DNA from: Kiritimatiellia bacterium
GTDB taxonomy: Bacteria; Verrucomicrobiota; Kiritimatiellia; RFP12; UBA1067
DNA: 9,199 bases
Direction: 5' to 3'
Assembly (NCBI GenBank): GCA_017547265.1
Contig: JAFYQC010000125.1
Span: 1-9,199, forward strand
Both the position numbers and the translations under genes were made by a program. The notes beneath the pieces were generated by a model. That model worked only from the letters and a program-made list of their open reading frames with translations. It made no database searches and was not told where the DNA came from. Of the stretch, positions 6,715 through 9,199 are shown in pieces. Every line of letters begins with the position of its first letter. Positions within the stretch are counted from its first letter, which is position 1.

Positions 6715-8118
6715 CTAAATACTTGCGCTTTGTGGGTTATGCGGTGCAATTGCGTCAGAGAGACGGCCAACCCAATTGTCGAGCATTTCCTTTGTCCGAC
6801 ATTCGACGAGAAGGCGGAGATACGGCTCGGTGTTGGACTTGCGGACGGAAATCCAGCCGTCGCGGTATTCAAGGCGATAGCCGTCTATTTCGCTTCGCCC
6901 AGTTTCCTCGCCAAGCGACTTCGCGACAACGAGAACGCGCTCGATGGCCGCTTCTTTATCATCAACTTTGAAATTGATTTCGCCGGAGTTGGCGTAGCGC
7001 GAGACTATCGGCTTCATCATCTCGGAGAAAGTCTTCCCCGCTCGCTTTGCCTTTGCAATCTCGACTAAGATGCGCGTCGCCGCAAGAAGACCGGAGTCGC
7101 ACCCAAAGAACTCCGAGAAGTAGTAATGCCCCGCAAGCTCGCCGCCGCAAAGTGCGCCAATCTTGCGAAGGATCGGCTTCGCAAAGGCGTGACCGACAGG
7201 GACCATCTCCGGCTCGAAGCCGTCCTCGCGCAGCGTCTCTATCGCACCGCGGCTCGTCCGCACATCATGAATGATCTTGACCTTGCCCGCCTGGGGCTTT
7301 GAACTTTCCATCGTGGCTCTCACAACGACGGGAATCAAATAGTCTGGCTGGACAAATTCACCGCGCTCGTCGACGAACATCGCGCGATCCGCATCGCCAT
7401 CGAAGACAACGCCGCAGTCAAGCCCCTTCTCGCGCACGACCTTGGCAATCTGCTCTCGCGCCTCGGCCTTTAGCGGATTAGGCGAGTGCGCAGGGAAGGT
7501 TCCATCGGGAGTGTCGTTGAGCAGCACAGCGTTCGGGAACATCTCGCGCGCAAAAATCGAGGACATTCCGTTTGAGCAGTCGACGGCAAACTTTAGATCC
7601 GAGAGCGAGTCGAGGTTGACGCGGCCTTTCTGCCATGCGATGTAACGCGAAAGATGGGAGGAAGTGTTTGAGGGTTTGAGGGTTTGAGGGTTTGAGTTGG
7701 CGAGCGAGGGAGTGGAGGAGTGAATAGCGTCCTCTTTCACCATCTTCTCGACTTCGTTAAGACCGTTCGCGTAGCCAACTGGGAGCGCGGTCGCCTTTGA
7801 AACCTTGAGGCCATTGTCCGTCGGCGGATTGTGCGACGCGGTAATCATCACGCTTCCGTCGAAACCGTCTGCGGCGGTGAAGTAGTAGACCATCGGCGTC
7901 GTGCAAAGCCCAAGATCGCTCACTTCCGCGCCAGCTTCAGAAAGTCCCTTCACAAGCGCGTCGTGAACGGCGTCGCTCGTCGTTCGGCAGTCGCGCCCGA
8001 CGAGCCAGCGTTTCCCCTTTATGACCTTCGGCAGGGCAAGCCCCACCTTGTAGACTGTATCGAGGTCAAAGTCGGCACCAAAGGTGCCGCGCATGTCGTA
8101 TGCCTTGAAGAATCCCAT
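6715..8118 (-). CDS. Phosphomannomutase/phosphoglucomutase (alpha-D-phosphohexomutase, ManB/AlgC-like)
   Basis: The enzyme interconverts hexose 6-phosphate and 1-phosphate, feeding GDP-mannose or UDP-glucose and hence surface polysaccharide. The 467-residue protein has all four domains: FKAYDMRGTFG (4-14), the phosphoserine loop TASHNPPTDNG (93-103, Ser95), the metal loop DGDADR (240-245), the sugar-specificity loop GELAGHYYF (326-334, close to the GEMSGH form of bifunctional PMM/PGM enzymes) and the phosphate-binding RKSNTEPYLRL (426-436). Length is typical. Between domains 1 and 2, about residues 132-154 are Ser/Asn/Pro-rich and encoded by an eight-unit octamer repeat. ATG 8118 gives a family-like N-terminus; there is no Shine-Dalgarno, but TATAAT lies 9 bases upstream. 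It is transcribed in the same direction as the PHP and envelope genes. Whether mannose or glucose phosphate is preferred cannot be decided here. Confidence 0.93.
   Translation of the reverse strand: MGFFKAYDMRGTFGADFDLDTVYKVGLALPKVIKGKRWLVGRDCRTTSDAVHDALVKGLSEAGAEVSDLGLCTTPMVYYFTAADGFDGSVMITASHNPPTDNGLKVSKATALPVGYANGLNEVEKMVKEDAIHSSTPSLANSNPQTLKPSNTSSHLSRYIAWQKGRVNLDSLSDLKFAVDCSNGMSSIFAREMFPNAVLLNDTPDGTFPAHSPNPLKAEAREQIAKVVREKGLDCGVVFDGDADRAMFVDERGEFVQPDYLIPVVVRATMESSKPQAGKVKIIHDVRTSRGAIETLREDGFEPEMVPVGHAFAKPILRKIGALCGGELAGHYYFSEFFGCDSGLLAATRILVEIAKAKRAGKTFSEMMKPIVSRYANSGEINFKVDDKEAAIERVLVVAKSLGEETGRSEIDGYRLEYRDGWISVRKSNTEPYLRLLVECRTKEMLDNWVGRLSDAIAPHNPQSASI
7658..7721 (-). repeat. Eight-unit octamer tandem repeat inside the mutase gene
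   Basis: On the plus strand the units are GAGGAAGT, three GTTTGAGG, GTTTGAGT, TGGCGAGC, GAGGGAGT and GGAGGAGT; GAG falls at unit positions 5-7 in seven of eight. It is translated in frame as a Ser/Asn/Pro/Thr-rich linker with NPQTLKPSNTS. GGAGGAGT is also the first unit of the array in the dehydratase gene. Confidence 0.85.
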
Positions 8119-8127
8119 AACGGGATA

Positions 8128-8136
8128 ATTATAGCA
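8128..8136 (-). promoter_or_regulatory. Extended -10 promoter of the mutase gene, nearly leaderless
   Basis: TGCTATAAT is a perfect extended -10 (TATAAT at 8128-8133). Only 9 bases separate it from ATG 8118, implying a leader of about 0-3 bases. No good -35 stands at the usual distance (TATCGC at 17 bases), as often seen with extended -10 promoters. The flanks GGATTAT and ATTATCC form a near-palindrome around it that could be an operator, but this is weak. Confidence 0.5.
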
Positions 8137-8209
8137 TAATCCACACTAACGCGATAGACGCAACACGCAAACGTGCCTTTTACAACGCTTCCGCGGGGTC
8201 TGTCCTCGG

Positions 8210-8860
8210 CTACTGTGCAGGAGGCACGGAAACGTTGTTTGGTTCACAGATGGTCGGACGCGGATGACTGGCGAGCGAACCCCGAGCGGCTACATTGATT
8301 CCTATGACAACGACAAGCGCTACCAAAAGACAAATCACAGCCGCCCGCAAGTTCTTCGTCCGCGACATCCGCCCTGCAATCCATTTAACCGCACAAAACA
8401 TCGGAACGAAGAAAAATAGAATCGCAAGCAACACGGCTTTTGCGCGATCAACGGTAATCCCCATAACGACAATATACCGCCACAGCTCCCAAGTAAACCA
8501 CGCCGACAACAGAATCGGAAACACAAAGACAAGCAGAAAGACAGAGGTATGAGCAAACCACCAAATTCGCCGCTTGGAAACTAGTCTACACATATACCAA
8601 TTGAAGACTGTCCAGGCTTCCAAGAGAAATACGATAAACGCATTCTTCGTAAGACCGCTTTGGTCAAGAGCCCCACCAGCATAGATTCGACTATAGTCAT
8701 ACTTCAGAAATAAATTTTGATAAATGTATGGACAACATGAAACCAGATCAGCAAAAAACACTGCAAACAGGTAACACGATAAAGCGCATATCACCCATGC
8801 GACGAGGCGAAGAATCAAATGGGGAAACACCACTTTTGCGTTTCTCTTTTTATCACACAT
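8210..8860 (-). CDS. Hypothetical integral membrane protein with five predicted helices
   Basis: I do not recognise a family. The 216-residue protein has hydrophobic stretches at about 14-41, 72-92, 100-124, 139-160 and 171-192. Basic residues lie at the N-terminus (MCDKKRNAK), after helix 2 (CRLVSKRR) and between helices 4 and 5 (GRMSRTKNLR), so the positive-inside rule puts the N-terminus in the cytoplasm and the Pro/Ser-rich tail outside. It is rich in Trp, Phe and Cys, and no catalytic motif stands out. ATG 8860 is supported by GGAAAG 7 bases upstream and a good promoter at 8908-8937. The gene is visibly more AT-rich and less biased in codon use than its neighbours, so it may be a recent arrival or weakly expressed. 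It is separated from the mutase by 91 bases containing that gene's own promoter, so it is probably a separate unit. Confidence 0.75.
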   Translation of the reverse strand: MCDKKRNAKVVFPHLILRLVAWVICALSCYLFAVFFADLVSCCPYIYQNLFLKYDYSRIYAGGALDQSGLTKNAFIVFLLEAWTVFNWYMCRLVSKRRIWWFAHTSVFLLVFVFPILLSAWFTWELWRYIVVMGITVDRAKAVLLAILFFFVPMFCAVKWIAGRMSRTKNLRAAVICLLVALVVVIGINVAARGSLASHPRPTICEPNNVSVPPAQ

Positions 8861-8907
8861 TTAGTTGCTTTCCGTCGCCTTCCTCATTTTCAGCGGTTTC
8901 GAGGCAT

Positions 8908-8937
8908 ATTATAGCGAATCTGCCGTCCTAAAATCAA
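8908..8937 (-). promoter_or_regulatory. Sigma70-type promoter of the membrane-protein gene
   Basis: TTGATT (8932-8937) and TATAAT (8908-8913) are separated by 18 bases on the minus strand. The predicted start near 8901 gives a leader of about 40 bases that carries the GGAAAG ribosome binding site of the gene at 8860. Confidence 0.6.
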
Positions 8938-8973
8938 TCGCATGGCAAATCTGTCGCGGGCAAGGTTAAGCGA

Positions 8974-8990
8974 GCCGATGGGACATCGGC
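8974..8990. repeat. Perfect 7-bp hairpin
   Basis: GCCGATG and CATCGGC pair perfectly around a GGA loop. No T-tract follows on either strand, so it is not a terminator; it could be a protein site or part of a structured RNA. Confidence 0.5.
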
Positions 8991-9126
8991 GAGCGCAGAT
9001 GCTACGAAAAGAAACGCGCCATAGCGGAAGGTCGGGGCAAGGCGACACGTGCGAGGAGTGGTATCCCCCTATCTAACTGTGATTTGATACACTGTCTCCC
9101 GTTCCTGCTCAATGGGTATTGGGATA

Positions 9127-9146
9127 GCATAGGTAAGGTTCTATGC
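9127..9146. repeat. 6-bp stem hairpin beside the terminator-like hairpin
   Basis: GCATAG pairs with CTATGC around an 8-base loop. On the minus strand it follows the T-rich tract of the hairpin at 9156-9186, giving two hairpins in series. Confidence 0.35.
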
Positions 9147-9186
9147 GAAAAGAATGCCCGGTAGGCGACGGCCATCGCCTCCGGGC
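9147..9186 (-). terminator. Probable Rho-independent terminator of a gene beyond the right edge
   Basis: GCCCGG (9156-9161) pairs with CCGGGC (9181-9186) and AGGCGA (9163-9168) with TCGCCT (9175-9180): a 12-bp GC-rich stem with one bulged T and loop CGGCCA. On the minus strand it is followed by ATTCTTTTCG. The tract is short, so a REP-like palindrome is the alternative. Confidence 0.4.
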
Positions 9187-9199
9187 TGTGTCGGCTAGC

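Larger units (their letters stand above)
8861..9199. other. Gene-free region with promoter and hairpins
   Basis: About 340 bases hold no convincing protein gene. At the left are the leader and promoter of the membrane-protein gene. The rest contains three hairpins (8974-8990, 9127-9146, 9156-9186) and no recognisable tRNA, tmRNA, SRP RNA, RNase P or riboswitch core. A structured RNA of unknown type or decayed sequence are both possible. Confidence 0.6.

Noticed and set aside
7658..7721. CRISPR-like array
   Set aside because: Units are 8 bases with no spacers and lie within an intact gene.
8119..8209. Terminator after the membrane-protein gene
   Set aside because: Only a weak 4-5 bp stem (CACG/CGTG) without a T-tract is visible; the gap otherwise holds the mutase promoter.
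8861..8887. Eight-codon upstream frame (MRKATESN) ending right at the membrane-protein start
   Set aside because: It has no ribosome binding site and no attenuator structure; probably chance.
9005..9199. Open minus-strand frame of 65 codons from the right edge
   Set aside because: The translation matches nothing, runs through a strong palindrome and has unbiased codon use; probably noncoding.

Overview
All nine genes in this 9.2-kb window lie on the minus strand and read right to left. Most are housekeeping enzymes of a strictly bacterial kind: pyruvate:ferredoxin oxidoreductase (anaerobic metabolism), purine synthesis, undecaprenyl and phospholipid synthesis, a type II fatty-acid dehydratase, and sugar-nucleotide/polysaccharide enzymes. 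GC-rich coding sequence, TATAAT-like promoters, the CdsA active-site variant and the abundance of short tandem repeats fit an uncultured anaerobic member of the PVC group (Kiritimatiellae- or Lentisphaerae-like). That placement is inferred from general resemblance, not proven.

Layout, right to left in the direction of transcription. 8861-9199 has no convincing gene; it holds three hairpins, one of which looks like a minus-strand terminator, and a good sigma70-type promoter. 8860-8210 encodes an unrecognised five-helix membrane protein, more AT-rich than its neighbours. 8118-6715 is a phosphomannomutase/phosphoglucomutase. 6714-6627 is a gap made largely of two short-repeat families. 6626-5748 is a PHP-family phosphoesterase. 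5735-4458 is purA, followed at short spacing by uppS (4424-3732), cdsA (3666-2956), a membrane-anchored NDP-sugar 4,6-dehydratase (2954-1569) and fabZ (1539-1060), probably one operon. A separate promoter (1017-1045) precedes nifJ (972 to beyond base 1), which is cut by the window edge.

The operon joins lipid-carrier synthesis (UppS), CDP-diacylglycerol synthesis (CdsA), nucleotide-sugar modification and fatty-acid elongation (FabZ). It reads as an envelope-building module behind a purine gene; the mutase upstream would supply hexose-1-phosphates for the same surface sugars.

The most unusual signal is a set of period-7 to period-9 short tandem repeats. They lie between genes and also inside three conserved enzymes without breaking the frame: GGAGT-type octamers in the dehydratase and the mutase, and a GCAGAG-type octamer repeat in UppS whose near-identical copy (29 of 31 bases) lies between the mutase and PHP genes. 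A heptamer array forms almost all of the purA-uppS spacer and appears to supply the uppS ribosome binding site. Other points: the dehydratase lacks the usual middle Rossmann domain and C-terminal extension, and purA and the mutase each have an extended -10 box only 9-11 bases before the ATG and no Shine-Dalgarno, suggesting leaderless or near-leaderless mRNAs. I found no CRISPR array, transposase or wholly new multi-gene system.
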